DNA from: Sulfitobacter guttiformis
GTDB taxonomy: Bacteria; Pseudomonadota; Alphaproteobacteria; Rhodobacterales; Rhodobacteraceae
NCBI RefSeq assembly: GCF_003610455.1
Contig: NZ_RAQK01000001.1
Location: forward strand, 1,736,001-1,800,000
DNA: 64,000 nt
Direction of reading: 5' to 3'
Shown: piece after piece, positions 49,815 through 59,623 of the stretch
Position numbering within the stretch: position 1 is the stretch's first letter
Layout: every line of letters begins with the position of its first letter
Notes under the pieces: model-generated
What the model saw: the letters and a program-made list of their open reading frames with translations, nothing else
Database searches by the model: none
Told to the model about the DNA's origin: nothing
Position numbers and translations under genes: made by a program

Positions 49815-52591
49815 TGGCCCAACCGATCCAGAAGCGCAGGCACATGGACCTGATCCGATTTATAATTTCCCGTCAGCACATGCATAACCAGATTGATCCC
49901 AAAGCGGTAGGCGATCTCGCGCTGACGGTCACCGCTGAATCCGCGTCCGACAGGTAGCAAAGGTCCGCCGCCGGAATTCACAGCCCATGCCGAAGCCCAG
50001 TCATTGCCACCGATTACCACGGGCGTCACACCGTCGTTTAAGTCACGAAAGGGCATTCCCTCTACCTGCTCGACATTCGGGTCAGAAGCCTCGACCCAGA
50101 CGTCGCGGCTATTGTGACGGCCTGGAAAATCCTGAAGCAAATAGAAAGTGCGCGTGATCACGTGATCTTCAGGAAGCGGCTCTAACGCAGGGATATCAAG
50201 CGATGCTGCCAGTTCCTGAAGCTTGCGGCCGTTCGGGCTTGAGGCTCCGAAACTCGCAGTGTCGGCGTCGCGCGTATCAAACAGGATCATCCCGCCAGAG
50301 CGCAGATAGTTATTAAGCTTTACATATGCATCGGCGGACGGCATCGGCTGCTGCGCGGTGATCGGCCAGTAGAGTATTGGAAAAAACGCAAGCTCGTCTG
50401 TCTCGAGGTTCACGCGCATCGGGGCTGATGGCTCGACCGAGGTGCGGAAAAACAATGTATCGCTTAGACCGGTTAGACCCGCGAGCGCAATCTCGTCGAC
50501 GCGGGCATCGCCGGTGATGATGTGGCCAAGTGTGAGTTCCGATACGGCAGCAAGGGCAAATTCGTCTGCGGTAATCTGGGGGCTGGAATTCTGGGCATCG
50601 ACAGGGGCCCCTGTGATCAACAGCGCGCCAAGAACTGCAGCCGCTGCATTGCTCCTGCCTAGCAAGCGGCCAGACAACGACAAGGACACGACAACGTCGG
50701 CTAAAAGCAGCAGGATCGCAAAGCTTAGCAGCAAACCGGCAACAGGCTGTTCAGGTGTCACGGCCAATCCGCGTACCGATACATCGGATGGCCAAGTAGC
50801 AGGGGAAAGCGTGCTGTCGGGGGTAAGAACATTGCGCGCCAGTGTCCGGTCGCCAGACGCATAAAGACCGGGCGGCAAAAGCGGGCCTGTCGGCTCCTCC
50901 ACCAGCGCGGGACCGTCTACACCGGGCAGGGTACCAGCGTCCGACAAAGTCCCGAACCCGTCGAGGATGCGGCGCGGTATCCATGTGGTACCTTCAAGTG
51001 CGGCAGTAGTAGCACTCGCAGCAGAGGAAGATACTGCCAGCCGCTCCATCATTCCGACGAACAATCCCGACAGGGGCAGGGTGGACCACTCCGCCGTTGC
51101 AGTAACGTGGAACAGGACAATCTGCCCTTGTCCCACATTTTTGCGGGTTACCAGAGGGGTGCCATCGCTCAATGCTGCAATAACACGTTCCGACAACGTC
51201 GGGTCGGGCTGCGCCATGACCTGCGCACTGACGGTAACGTCAGCGGGGACATCCAGACCAAAAAAGGGTGAGCCATTAGCGAAGGGCGACAACGCTTTCG
51301 GCTCTCCCCAACTCATCGCGCCACCAACACTGCGACCACCCGCACGCAGGCGCACAGGCATCAAGGGGTCTTCGTCGATCCGGCTGATATCGCTTGCCGC
51401 AATACGCGGCCCAGCAAAACGGACCAGCATGCCGCCATTCTCAATCCACTCGGTCAGGGGCGCTGCCTCTGCCTCGCCCAGGGTCGCAATATCGGCGAGC
51501 ACGATTACGTCGGGATTGGCGGGCAAGACGTCGCTCAGCGAGCCGTCGAGCAAATCGGCAGTAGGGGCCAGGGCCTGTTCAATATAGTGCAATGGCGACA
51601 GCAGTTCCAAACCTTCGCGACTTTCACGGGCAGAAATCAGCGCAACCTCACGACGGCGCAGGCCGTCATCACTTAGCGTGCTGGCACCGGCGGAACGTTG
51701 GCCTGCAATGTCAAACCGTGTGATACGCGCGCGCAATTCCGAAGGCAGCACGATAGCTGTCTGTGCCTCTGTCTCGTCGGATGCGAATGTTGCCGTCGCC
51801 GTAGCAAGTATGCGCCCGTTACCTGCCGGATCGCGTCCCTGTGCCTGAATAACGACCTCGCGCTCTTCTCCTGCGATCGCACGCAGAACACGTAATTGCA
51901 CCGCTCCATCCTCGTAGGCAGGCGGCAGGATTGCCAGCACATTCGCGGCAGTTTGGTACGCTTCGACCGTTCCGCGCTGTTGCAGCATTTCAATCAGCGC
52001 GTCGCGCCCTGCATACTCTATTGTATCGCTGAACCATACCGTGTCGAAATCGCCCACTCCAGCGAGGGCTTGTTCCGCGCGGCTCAGCATGTCCATGCTT
52101 GGCTGCCAAGGCGCGGGGGACAGACCTGCGAGACGGGTGCGCCACACGTCTGCTGATTGAAATACAGGCGCTTCTGGCCGAGTCAGGGTTAAAAATCCGA
52201 CAGTCCGGCCAAGACGGCTGGCGCGGGTCAGCTGTGCCTCGATTGCTTCTTGTTGCTGTGGCCAACGTGTCGCTCCGGCCCAAGAGCCATCCAAGACGAA
52301 CAGCAAAGGTCCATCGCCTTCGGCCTGCTCTGCTTCGGGATTTAGCACCGGACCGGCTAGGCCGATGATGATTGATGCTACCGCAAGCATGCGCAGCAGC
52401 AGTAACCACCAAGGCGTGCGGTCCGAAACCGTCTCGGCGTCTTTCAGGCCCAGCAGAAGAGCCACGCCCGGAAAACGTCGCTTGATCGGGGCAGGAGGTA
52501 CTGCACGTAGTAAAAGCCACAAAACCGGCAATGCCCCCAGCGCCAGCAAAAGCCACGGGGCCGTGAACCCAATAGCACCAAAAACCATCAT
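49811..52591 (-). CDS. BatA/DUF4159 large membrane protein
   Basis: A 926-residue protein: an N-terminal BatA-like region with two helices (about 1-90, GFTAPWLLLALGALPVLWLL and PWWLLLLRML), a von Willebrand-like or GATase-like middle, a third helix (about 640-665) and a C-terminal DUF4159 domain (about 710-926, with PILYWPITAQQPMPSADAYVK and GGMILFDTRDAD). The ATG at 52589-52591 overlaps the DUF58 stop; longer starts inside DUF58 are rejected. Probably part of a membrane-anchored complex with MoxR and DUF58. Function unproven. Confidence 0.87.
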   Translation of the reverse strand: MMVFGAIGFTAPWLLLALGALPVLWLLLRAVPPAPIKRRFPGVALLLGLKDAETVSDRTPWWLLLLRMLAVASIIIGLAGPVLNPEAEQAEGDGPLLFVLDGSWAGATRWPQQQEAIEAQLTRASRLGRTVGFLTLTRPEAPVFQSADVWRTRLAGLSPAPWQPSMDMLSRAEQALAGVGDFDTVWFSDTIEYAGRDALIEMLQQRGTVEAYQTAANVLAILPPAYEDGAVQLRVLRAIAGEEREVVIQAQGRDPAGNGRILATATATFASDETEAQTAIVLPSELRARITRFDIAGQRSAGASTLSDDGLRRREVALISARESREGLELLSPLHYIEQALAPTADLLDGSLSDVLPANPDVIVLADIATLGEAEAAPLTEWIENGGMLVRFAGPRIAASDISRIDEDPLMPVRLRAGGRSVGGAMSWGEPKALSPFANGSPFFGLDVPADVTVSAQVMAQPDPTLSERVIAALSDGTPLVTRKNVGQGQIVLFHVTATAEWSTLPLSGLFVGMMERLAVSSSAASATTAALEGTTWIPRRILDGFGTLSDAGTLPGVDGPALVEEPTGPLLPPGLYASGDRTLARNVLTPDSTLSPATWPSDVSVRGLAVTPEQPVAGLLLSFAILLLLADVVVSLSLSGRLLGRSNAAAAVLGALLITGAPVDAQNSSPQITADEFALAAVSELTLGHIITGDARVDEIALAGLTGLSDTLFFRTSVEPSAPMRVNLETDELAFFPILYWPITAQQPMPSADAYVKLNNYLRSGGMILFDTRDADTASFGASSPNGRKLQELAASLDIPALEPLPEDHVITRTFYLLQDFPGRHNSRDVWVEASDPNVEQVEGMPFRDLNDGVTPVVIGGNDWASAWAVNSGGGPLLPVGRGFSGDRQREIAYRFGINLVMHVLTGNYKSDQVHVPALLDRLGQ

Positions 52592-53469
52592 GCCGCCGCC
52601 CCCCGCGCATCCAGCGCCCCATAAAGCCATAGCAAACCGGCTTGTGCCGTGCTGTCTGTGTGATGGATGCCATAGCGCCATCCTGTCAGTGAGCAGAGTG
52701 ATTGTAGTTCGGCTTTGCGCTCCGCAAGTCGTGCAAGATAGCGGTCGCGCAGATCATTTGCCTTCAAGGTTTCGTGGCTCATGGTGCCACCCATTGACTG
52801 AAAAATAGTGCGGCCAGTAAAGGGAAACGCTTCTTCTGATGGGTCCAGCACGTGACAAATCACCCCACGCACGCCGCGATCAGCGGCTTTGGTCAGGGCT
52901 GTGCGTACACCCGCAATGTCGCCCATAAAATCGGATATAAATACAGCACGGGCATGCGGGATCATGGCGCGGTGCTCTGGCGGGGCATATTCGGTTTGGT
53001 CATCGCGACACAGCAGTTGGGCAAGCGCCATGATCTGTGGACGCCCCGCACGTGGTGGCAGCTCTGTACCTGTCAGGCCCACACGCTCTCCCCCGCGGTT
53101 CAGCAGGACAGCAACAGCCAGTCCCAATATCCGCGCTCGCTCGATCTTTTGCGGAACGGTATCGGACGATGTGAAGCGCATCGAGGCCCCTTGATCGACC
53201 CAGAGCATTACAGATTGCGCAATCTGCCACTCGCGCTCACGCACAAACTCGGTATCTCCCATGGCAGAGCGTCGGTAATCGATTGCGCGGCGGCTATCAC
53301 CCACTTGCGCCGGCCGGTATTGCCAGAAATCGTCCCCCGCGCCTGCGCGCCGTCTGCCATGCTCGCCCAGCAGGACAGCACCAGCCAGATGCTCCGCCCG
53401 CGCCAGAAGCGCGGGAAATGCTGCGGCCTCACTTTCGGACGTTGCGCGCAGGGCGAGGGGATCACTCAT
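52588..53469 (-). CDS. DUF58 (VWA-like) protein
   Basis: A 293-residue DUF58 protein. The family signature GDDFWQYRPAQVGDSRRAIDYRRSA (residues about 45-69; key elements GD and RxIDYRRSA) is present. The metal-ion-dependent site appears as VDQGASM rather than the full DxSxS, so metal binding may be altered. DUF58 proteins are co-encoded with MoxR AAA+ ATPases, which are thought to remodel them. Overlaps moxR by four bases upstream and the BatA/DUF4159 gene downstream. Confidence 0.92.
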   Translation of the reverse strand: MSDPLALRATSESEAAAFPALLARAEHLAGAVLLGEHGRRRAGAGDDFWQYRPAQVGDSRRAIDYRRSAMGDTEFVREREWQIAQSVMLWVDQGASMRFTSSDTVPQKIERARILGLAVAVLLNRGGERVGLTGTELPPRAGRPQIMALAQLLCRDDQTEYAPPEHRAMIPHARAVFISDFMGDIAGVRTALTKAADRGVRGVICHVLDPSEEAFPFTGRTIFQSMGGTMSHETLKANDLRDRYLARLAERKAELQSLCSLTGWRYGIHHTDSTAQAGLLWLYGALDARGAAA

Positions 53470-54491
53470 GCAACGGCAACTTTGGGTGTCGCAAGTGCAG
53501 CGGCAGTTTCGTCAATCAATGCGGTTAGGCTGTCGCCGCGCGCACGTGCCGCAAAGTTGAGTGCCATGCGATGGGTTAACACAGGGCGTGCCATATCAAT
53601 CACATCCTCGGCAGAGGGTGCCAGCCGCCCCTGCAAAAGCGCACGAGCCCGAACTGCCAGCATCAGCGCCTGCGCGGCACGCGGGCCCGGGCCCCATGCA
53701 ACTGTTTCTTTAACTCGCTTACTTACGCCGTCTTCATCGGGACGAAAGGCGCGTACCAGATCAAGGATCATCTCGACTACGGAATCGCCCACTGGCATCC
53801 GCCGTAGCAGTTTTTGCGCAGCCAATAATTCGCCGGAAGTGAACACCTCAATTGATTGCCCTTCTGCCTCACCAGTGGTGGCGATCAGAATGTCACGCTC
53901 GGTCGCGCGATCGGGGTATTCGATGTCGATTTGCACAAGAAAACGGTCAAGCTGCGCCTCGGGAAGTGGGTAGGTGCCTTCCTGCTCGATCGGGTTCTGG
54001 GTCGCAAGGACATGAAACGGCTTGCCCAGCGGGCGGCTTTGCCCTGCGACGGTCACCGTTTTTTCCTGCATCGCCTGCAAAAGCGCGGATTGTGTGCGCG
54101 GGCTGGCGCGGTTGATCTCGTCGGCCATCAAAAGCTGACAAAATACCGGCCCCTCGATAAAGCGGAAACTGCGTGCACCCGTGGCGTCGGTGTCCAGCAC
54201 TTCGGATCCAAGAATATCGGCGGGCATGAGGTCGGGAGTGAACTGCACGCGTTTTCCATCCATGCCCATCACGGTGCTCAAGGTTTCGACAAGACGGGTC
54301 TTGCCCAAACCGGGAAGGCCGACCAAAAGGCCGTGCCCGCCACACAGCAGCGCGGTCAGCGTGAGCTCGACCACGCGGTCCTGCCCGATGAACTGTGCAG
54401 TGATGGATTTGCGCGCTTCCCCCAGCTTTTCGCCCAATGCTTCGATCTGTTCGATCATGTCGTTGGTGGCCTGTGTGTCCGCTTGGGTCAT
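53466..54491 (-). CDS. MoxR-family AAA+ ATPase
   Basis: A 341-residue AAA+ ATPase of the MoxR type (AAA_3 plus AAA_lid_2). Walker A GLPGLGKT (58-65), Walker B LLMADEINRASPRTQSALL (near 122-140), sensor 1 ATQNPIEQEGTYPLPEAQLD and an arginine in DRFLVQ complete the set. It acts as a chaperone-like unfoldase on partner VWA or DUF58 proteins. It is first in the four-gene operon and divergent from the DUF1285 gene. Confidence 0.95.
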   Translation of the reverse strand: MTQADTQATNDMIEQIEALGEKLGEARKSITAQFIGQDRVVELTLTALLCGGHGLLVGLPGLGKTRLVETLSTVMGMDGKRVQFTPDLMPADILGSEVLDTDATGARSFRFIEGPVFCQLLMADEINRASPRTQSALLQAMQEKTVTVAGQSRPLGKPFHVLATQNPIEQEGTYPLPEAQLDRFLVQIDIEYPDRATERDILIATTGEAEGQSIEVFTSGELLAAQKLLRRMPVGDSVVEMILDLVRAFRPDEDGVSKRVKETVAWGPGPRAAQALMLAVRARALLQGRLAPSAEDVIDMARPVLTHRMALNFAARARGDSLTALIDETAAALATPKVAVA

Positions 54492-54549
54492 GACTTCTCC
54501 GCTTTGCAGGTTATATCGGTATCATGTAAGTGTATCTTGATAAGAGGGA

Positions 54550-55146
54550 ATGGCAAAAGCAATGAGCGGACAAAAAACTGTTACCCCGTCAGCAGAAGGC
54601 CTCGCAGCCTCTATAAAAGCGTCAAAAACACGCGGTTTACCGCCGGTGGAAAAGTGGAACCCCCCGTTTTGCGGTGACATTGACATGGAGATCCGTCGCG
54701 ACGGAACGTGGTTCTACGAGGGAACGCCAATCGGAAGGCCCGGTCTCGTCAAATTATTTGCTTCGATTCTGATACGCGAGGGCGAAAAGTATTTTCTTGT
54801 GACGCCGGTCGAAAAAGTCGGCATCCGGGTTCTTGATGCACCGTTTATCGCCGTGGACTTTGAGGTATCGGGCGAAGATCGTGACCAACGTCTCACATTT
54901 ACCACCAATCTTGATGATATTACTGTAGCGGGCGAAGATATGCCGCTTCGATTTGTACGGGATGCGGAAACAGGCGAGCCATCGCCTTATGTGTCTGTAC
55001 GTCGCAATCTGGAAGCGCTGATTGATCGAAAAAGCTTTTACCGGCTCGTTGATCTTGGGGTGCATCATAAAGGCATGTTCGGCGTCTGGTCGGGCGGTGT
55101 GTTTTTCGGAATCATACCATCGGATGAACTGCCAGCAGAGGCGTAA
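54550..55146 (+). CDS. DUF1285 protein
   Basis: A 198-residue DUF1285-family protein. Signature PPVEKWNPPFCGDIDMEIRRDG (about 31-52), WFYEGTPIGRPGLVKLFASIL and KYFLVTPVEKVGIRVLDAPF. Two possible starts, ATG 54550 and ATG 54562: AGAGGG lies very near the first and twelve bases before the second. Cytoplasmic, function unknown. Confidence 0.88.
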   Translation: MAKAMSGQKTVTPSAEGLAASIKASKTRGLPPVEKWNPPFCGDIDMEIRRDGTWFYEGTPIGRPGLVKLFASILIREGEKYFLVTPVEKVGIRVLDAPFIAVDFEVSGEDRDQRLTFTTNLDDITVAGEDMPLRFVRDAETGEPSPYVSVRRNLEALIDRKSFYRLVDLGVHHKGMFGVWSGGVFFGIIPSDELPAEA

Positions 55147-55174
55147 CGTTTGTGAGTGATGGATCCGCAACCTT

Positions 55175-55930
55175 ATGAAAGCCGCCGCCAACCTGAGCCA
55201 CCTTTGGCCCGAACTTCCCTTTCTTGACCGTTTCGATGCAGCTGCGGCGGCAGGATTTACTGGCGTAGAGGTGTTATTTCCCTATGACATTCCGGCAAAG
55301 GATACCCAGCGTGCGTTGATGCGCGGGGGATTGCAAATGGTGCTAATCAACGCTCCGCCACCTAACTATACGGGTGGGCAGCGCGGATTTGCTGCGGTGG
55401 CAGGGGGTGAGGCGCGGTTTGCCCATGATATGCGTCGGGCAGGTCGCTATGCGCAGGAACTTCGTGTGCCGATGATCCACGTGATGTCCGGTGTGGCGCA
55501 AGGTGACGGTGCAAAGGATACTATGATTTCCAACCTCACTGCTGCGACAATGGCAGCGCATGAGGGACTGATGCTAACGTTAGAGCCGCTTTGCCCACAG
55601 TCCCAGCCTGATTATTTTTTGAACGACTATGCGCTAGCAGCAGACATAATTGCCTCGGTCGGTGCGCCAAACTTAAGACTACAATTCGACAGCTATCACG
55701 CCCAGATGATCCATGGCGATGCTGTGGCTGTATTCGAAAAATATCGCGACCTCATCGTGCATGTGCAGATCGGAGATACACCGGCCCGCGGTGCGCCGGG
55801 GACCGGTGATGTGGATTTTCCCGCTCTATTCACTGCGATGCGAGGCGCGGAATATGATGGATGGGTAAGCGGTGAATACACCCCCGGACATGCGACCAAA
55901 GATACGTTGCACTGGATGGAAATGCTGTAG
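55175..55930 (+). CDS. hyi: Hydroxypyruvate isomerase Hyi
   Basis: A 251-residue xylose-isomerase-like TIM-barrel enzyme that interconverts hydroxypyruvate and tartronate semialdehyde in glyoxylate metabolism. Signatures: FTGVEVLFPYD near residue 28, LTLEPLCPQ near residue 132 (catalytic Glu), RLQFDSYHAQMIHGD near residue 168, VQIGDTPARGAPGTGDVDF and the second Glu in SGEYTPG near residue 232. No glyoxylate-pathway genes adjoin it. Its stop is one base from the convergent GST stop. Confidence 0.9.
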   Translation: MKAAANLSHLWPELPFLDRFDAAAAAGFTGVEVLFPYDIPAKDTQRALMRGGLQMVLINAPPPNYTGGQRGFAAVAGGEARFAHDMRRAGRYAQELRVPMIHVMSGVAQGDGAKDTMISNLTAATMAAHEGLMLTLEPLCPQSQPDYFLNDYALAADIIASVGAPNLRLQFDSYHAQMIHGDAVAVFEKYRDLIVHVQIGDTPARGAPGTGDVDFPALFTAMRGAEYDGWVSGEYTPGHATKDTLHWMEML

Positions 55931-55931
55931 G

Positions 55932-56561
55932 TCAAAGCATTGGGTCAGGAAAGAAAACGGGACCGTCGAGTGGGCGCCATTGGGGATATTTCTGCATACT
56001 TGCTGAAAAAGTCGGCCCGTTCAGTAAGTTGGAAAGCCACTCGTGGACATTCGGCCAAGGCTGCGCATCAAACCAAGGCTTGTCGATGAAGGCAAACTGA
56101 CGGACGAAAGGTACAATCGCAAAATCCGCCAGACTGGGTTTATCAAAAAGCCACAAATCGAGCTTTCGATCAAGATCGCCTAGGAAGGTGCAAGCATTGG
56201 CGTGGTGCTGTGTTGTGTCATCATTGGGATAGCGGCTCGTGTATTTAGTGCGGTCCAGCGCATACTTGAACGGTCCGTCTGTCCGGCTGATCCAATCTAT
56301 AGCGTCGGGCGGCATGTCCAGCCATCCGTGCGGATCGTTTTGCTTCAAGGCCCAGCGCATGATGTCAATGCTCTCGTCAATCACCCCGTTCGCATGCACA
56401 AGGCAGGGCACGGTGGCCGAAGGGGAAACGTCCAGAAACGCCTGAGGCTTGTCCCGTAGAACAACCTCCCGCAACTCGACTTTGCATTGCGCTGCATGCA
56501 ATGCCATCCGCGCCCGCATTGCATATGGACAGCGCCGGAAAGAGTAGAGGATGGGCGTCAT
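55932..56561 (-). CDS. Glutathione S-transferase family protein
   Basis: A 209-residue GST: thioredoxin-like N-terminal domain (about 1-80) with a SFRRCPYAMRARMAL active-site loop (Cys11-Pro-Tyr), SATVPCLVHANGVIDES for glutathione contact, and a helical C-terminal domain with KPSLADFAIVPFVRQFAFID. The CPY motif suggests thiol-transferase or glutathionyl-reductase chemistry rather than classical conjugation. The ATG at 56559-56561 lies 13 bases after polA; longer frames would begin inside polA. Confidence 0.88.
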   Translation of the reverse strand: MTPILYSFRRCPYAMRARMALHAAQCKVELREVVLRDKPQAFLDVSPSATVPCLVHANGVIDESIDIMRWALKQNDPHGWLDMPPDAIDWISRTDGPFKYALDRTKYTSRYPNDDTTQHHANACTFLGDLDRKLDLWLFDKPSLADFAIVPFVRQFAFIDKPWFDAQPWPNVHEWLSNLLNGPTFSASMQKYPQWRPLDGPVFFPDPML

Positions 56562-56574
56562 GTCTTTAACGCTC

Positions 56575-59364
56575 TTAATGCGCCTGTGCCCAGTTTGCCC
56601 CGGTGCCCGCATCTACGCTTAGTTTCACATCCAGCTTTACCACAGGATCAGAAGCGTTTTCCATAATGTCACGGGCCACCTTGATCAGCGCATCCTCGGC
56701 GCCTTTGTCCACTTCGAACAAAAGTTCGTCATGTACCTGCAGCAACATTTTTGCGGGCAGTCCGTCAATCGCGGCGGGCATGCGGATCATGGCCCGGCGG
56801 ATTACATCGGCAGCGGTGCCCTGAATGGGAGCGTTGATTGCGGCACGGGCTGCAAAACCGGCGCGCGGGCCTTTTGACGCAATTTCGGGCGTGTGGATTT
56901 TACGACCAAACAGTGTCTGGACATATCCATGCTCTTTAGCGAACGCTTTTGTGTCATCCATATAGGTCCGGATGCCGGGAAAACGCTCGAAATAACGGTC
57001 GATAAAGCCCTGCGCCTCTGCACGTGGAATGCGCAAATTGCGGGCGAGGCCAAAGCCGGAAATTCCGTAAATCACACCAAAATTGATCGCCTTGGCCTGA
57101 CGGCGAATCTCTGGCGTCATTTCTTCCATTGGCACATTGAACATCTCGCTTGCAGTCATCGCGTGAATATCGAGACCGTCTGCAAACGCTTGCTTCAATG
57201 CAGGCAGGTCGGCGATGTGGGCAAGCAGACGCAGTTCGATCTGGCTGTAGTCGAGGGCGACCAGAACCTTGCCTTCTTCCGCTACAAACGCTTCGCGGAT
57301 GCGGCGTCCTTCCTCGCTCCGGATGGGGATGTTTTGAAGGTTCGGATCAGTTGAGGATAAACGGCCTGTCGAGGCGCCGGTAATCGAATAGGACGTGTGC
57401 ACACGGCCAGTATCGCGGTTTATATGGGTCTGCAGCGCGTCTGTGTACGTCGATTTCAGCTTTGAAAGTTGGCGCCAGTCGAGTACGCGACCGGGCAGTT
57501 CATGCTCTGTTGCCAGATCCTCAAGCACGTCGACACCTGTAGCATAAGCGCCTGTCTTGCCCTTTTTGCCGCCCTCAAGTCCCATTTCGTCGAACAGGAT
57601 TTCACCCAACTGCTTGGGTGATCCTACATTGAATTTCCGACCCGCCAGTGCATAGATCTCATCTTCCAGCCCTGCCATTTTCTGTGAAAAGGCATTCGAC
57701 ATGCGACTTAGCGTATCACGGTCAACTTTGACGCCGTACCGTTCCATCTGTGCCAAAACAGGGACCAGCGGACGTTCCAACGTTTCGTAAACCCGTGTGG
57801 TCTGAACGCGGTGCAGCATTGGTTTGAACATCTGCCACAGTCGCAGTGTAATGTCAGCATCTTCGGCGGCATAGGGTACGGCCTGTTCCAGCGGAACCTT
57901 ATCAAAAGTTACGGCAGATTTTCCCGAACCCAAAAGCGGCTTTATCGGGATAGGCGTGTGGCCAAGATATCGCTCCGATAGGGTGTCCATACCATGACCG
58001 TGGAGGCCCGCGTGCATCGCATAGGACATCAACATCGTGTCATCGAACGGAGCTACTGTGATTCCGAGTTGCGCAAAAATCTTGGCGTCATATTTCATAT
58101 TTTGCCCGATCTTTAGGATCGCAGGATCCTCCAGCATCGGCGTAAGCAGGGTTAGCGCCTCTTCGACTTTCATCTGCCCCTCGGCCAGGTCATCAGAGCC
58201 GAACAGATCGTCAGAGCGGCTCGTTTTGTGAATAAGCGGGATGTAGCACGCTTCGCCCGCCTCGACGCACAGCGATATCCCCACAAGCTCGGCAATCATC
58301 TCGTCCAGTCCGGTGGTCTCTGTATCAACCGCAACATATCCACGTGCGTAGATACGCTCTATCCAGCCTTCTAGAGCCGTTTTGTCGCCGACCATGGTAT
58401 ACTTGGCCTCATTAAAGGGCACGACTTTGATCTCGGGTGCGCCCTCAACAGCTGCGGGCGCCGGAATGGCGGGTGCTTCGACTTTGAGCGTGTTTGCGAT
58501 CCGCTGTGTGAGCGTGCGGAATTCCATTTCAGTCAGAAATTTGAGCAGCTTGTCAGGGTCCGGATCGCGAACCTCGAGATCGTCAAGCGTGAAGTCCAGC
58601 GGGGTATTGTCGTCCAGCAGGACCAGCTTCCGCGACAGGCGGATCTGGTCGGCATGGTCGATGAGGGTCTGGCGGCGCTTCGGTTGTTTGATCTCGCCTG
58701 CGCGCTCCAGCAGGGTGTCGAGATCGCCGTATTCGTTGATGAGAAGGGCAGCGGTTTTGATGCCAATGCCGGGCGCGCCGGGCACGTTGTCGACGCTGTC
58801 GCCAGCCAATGCCTGTACGTCTACGACCCTCTCGGGATAGACGCCGAATTTTGCATGCACGCCATCACGGTCAATAGTATTGTTCTTCATGGCATCGTGC
58901 ATTTCGACACCGTCGCCGACCAGCTGCATCATATCCTTATCAGAGCTGATGATAGTGCATCGACCGCCCGCTTCGCGGGCCTGCCGTGCCAATGTGGCGA
59001 TAATGTCATCGGCCTCAAACCCTTCTTTTTCCTCGCAGGCGATGTTGAAGGCAATTGTCGCTTCGCGGGTCAGAGGAATTTGCGGCCTTAGGTCTTCGGG
59101 CATTGCCTCGCGATTGGCTTTGTACTGATCGTACATCTCGTTACGGAAGGTGTGGCTGCCTTTGTCAAAGATAACGGCAACATGCGTGACATCCCCGCCA
59201 GCGTTCCCTTCGACATAGCGTTGGAGCATATTACAAAAGCCCGACACGGCCCCGATGGGTAGGCCATCGGATTTACGGGTGAGAGGCGGCAGCGCGTGGT
59301 AGGCGCGAAAGATAAACGCAGAGCCGTCTATCAGATGAAGGTGGTGCCCTTTGCCAAATGCCAT
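56575..59364 (-). CDS. polA: DNA polymerase I PolA
   Basis: A 929-residue repair and Okazaki-fragment polymerase with all three activities: the N-terminal 5'-3' nuclease (LHLIDGSAFIFRAYHALPPL, DADDIIATLAR-like segment), the 3'-5' exonuclease (VAVDTETTGLDEM) and the family A polymerase (VALDYSQIELRLLAHIAD, QAKAINFGVIYGISGFGL, LLQVHDELLFEVD). The ATG at 59362-59364 has AAGGGAG upstream; an in-frame ATG at 59392-59394 is weaker. It ends 13 bases before the GST start. Confidence 0.96.
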   Translation of the reverse strand: MAFGKGHHLHLIDGSAFIFRAYHALPPLTRKSDGLPIGAVSGFCNMLQRYVEGNAGGDVTHVAVIFDKGSHTFRNEMYDQYKANREAMPEDLRPQIPLTREATIAFNIACEEKEGFEADDIIATLARQAREAGGRCTIISSDKDMMQLVGDGVEMHDAMKNNTIDRDGVHAKFGVYPERVVDVQALAGDSVDNVPGAPGIGIKTAALLINEYGDLDTLLERAGEIKQPKRRQTLIDHADQIRLSRKLVLLDDNTPLDFTLDDLEVRDPDPDKLLKFLTEMEFRTLTQRIANTLKVEAPAIPAPAAVEGAPEIKVVPFNEAKYTMVGDKTALEGWIERIYARGYVAVDTETTGLDEMIAELVGISLCVEAGEACYIPLIHKTSRSDDLFGSDDLAEGQMKVEEALTLLTPMLEDPAILKIGQNMKYDAKIFAQLGITVAPFDDTMLMSYAMHAGLHGHGMDTLSERYLGHTPIPIKPLLGSGKSAVTFDKVPLEQAVPYAAEDADITLRLWQMFKPMLHRVQTTRVYETLERPLVPVLAQMERYGVKVDRDTLSRMSNAFSQKMAGLEDEIYALAGRKFNVGSPKQLGEILFDEMGLEGGKKGKTGAYATGVDVLEDLATEHELPGRVLDWRQLSKLKSTYTDALQTHINRDTGRVHTSYSITGASTGRLSSTDPNLQNIPIRSEEGRRIREAFVAEEGKVLVALDYSQIELRLLAHIADLPALKQAFADGLDIHAMTASEMFNVPMEEMTPEIRRQAKAINFGVIYGISGFGLARNLRIPRAEAQGFIDRYFERFPGIRTYMDDTKAFAKEHGYVQTLFGRKIHTPEIASKGPRAGFAARAAINAPIQGTAADVIRRAMIRMPAAIDGLPAKMLLQVHDELLFEVDKGAEDALIKVARDIMENASDPVVKLDVKLSVDAGTGANWAQAH

Positions 59365-59443
59365 GTGCCTGTGCTCCCTTTGTGCGGTGAGCATCCTTTT
59401 GCCACGCGTGCGGCGGGATCAAAAGAGGCGATAGCGCGCAGGC

Positions 59444-59623
59444 TCAGACTTTGCCTTCGAAATCCTCATGGACAAATTTGCAATCGCAATAGCCGCATTC
59501 GACAAATCCCTTGTCGACAGGGATTTGCAGCCAGACGCGGGGGTGGCCCAATGCGCCCTCCGCACCATCACAGGCGACGCGGTATGTCGTAACAATACGG
59601 GTTTCAGGTGCGTCGATTGTCAT
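59444..59623 (-). CDS. Zinc-finger CHCC-type small protein
   Basis: A 59-residue protein with the zf-CHCC pattern Cys18 (VACDG), His27 (GHPRVWL), Cys43 and Cys46 (CGYC), related to the zinc-binding C-terminus of mitochondrial complex I subunit NDUFS6. The frame is open for 51 more codons upstream but without family similarity, so the ATG at 59621-59623 is chosen. Role unknown in bacteria. Confidence 0.85.
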   Translation of the reverse strand: MTIDAPETRIVTTYRVACDGAEGALGHPRVWLQIPVDKGFVECGYCDCKFVHEDFEGKV

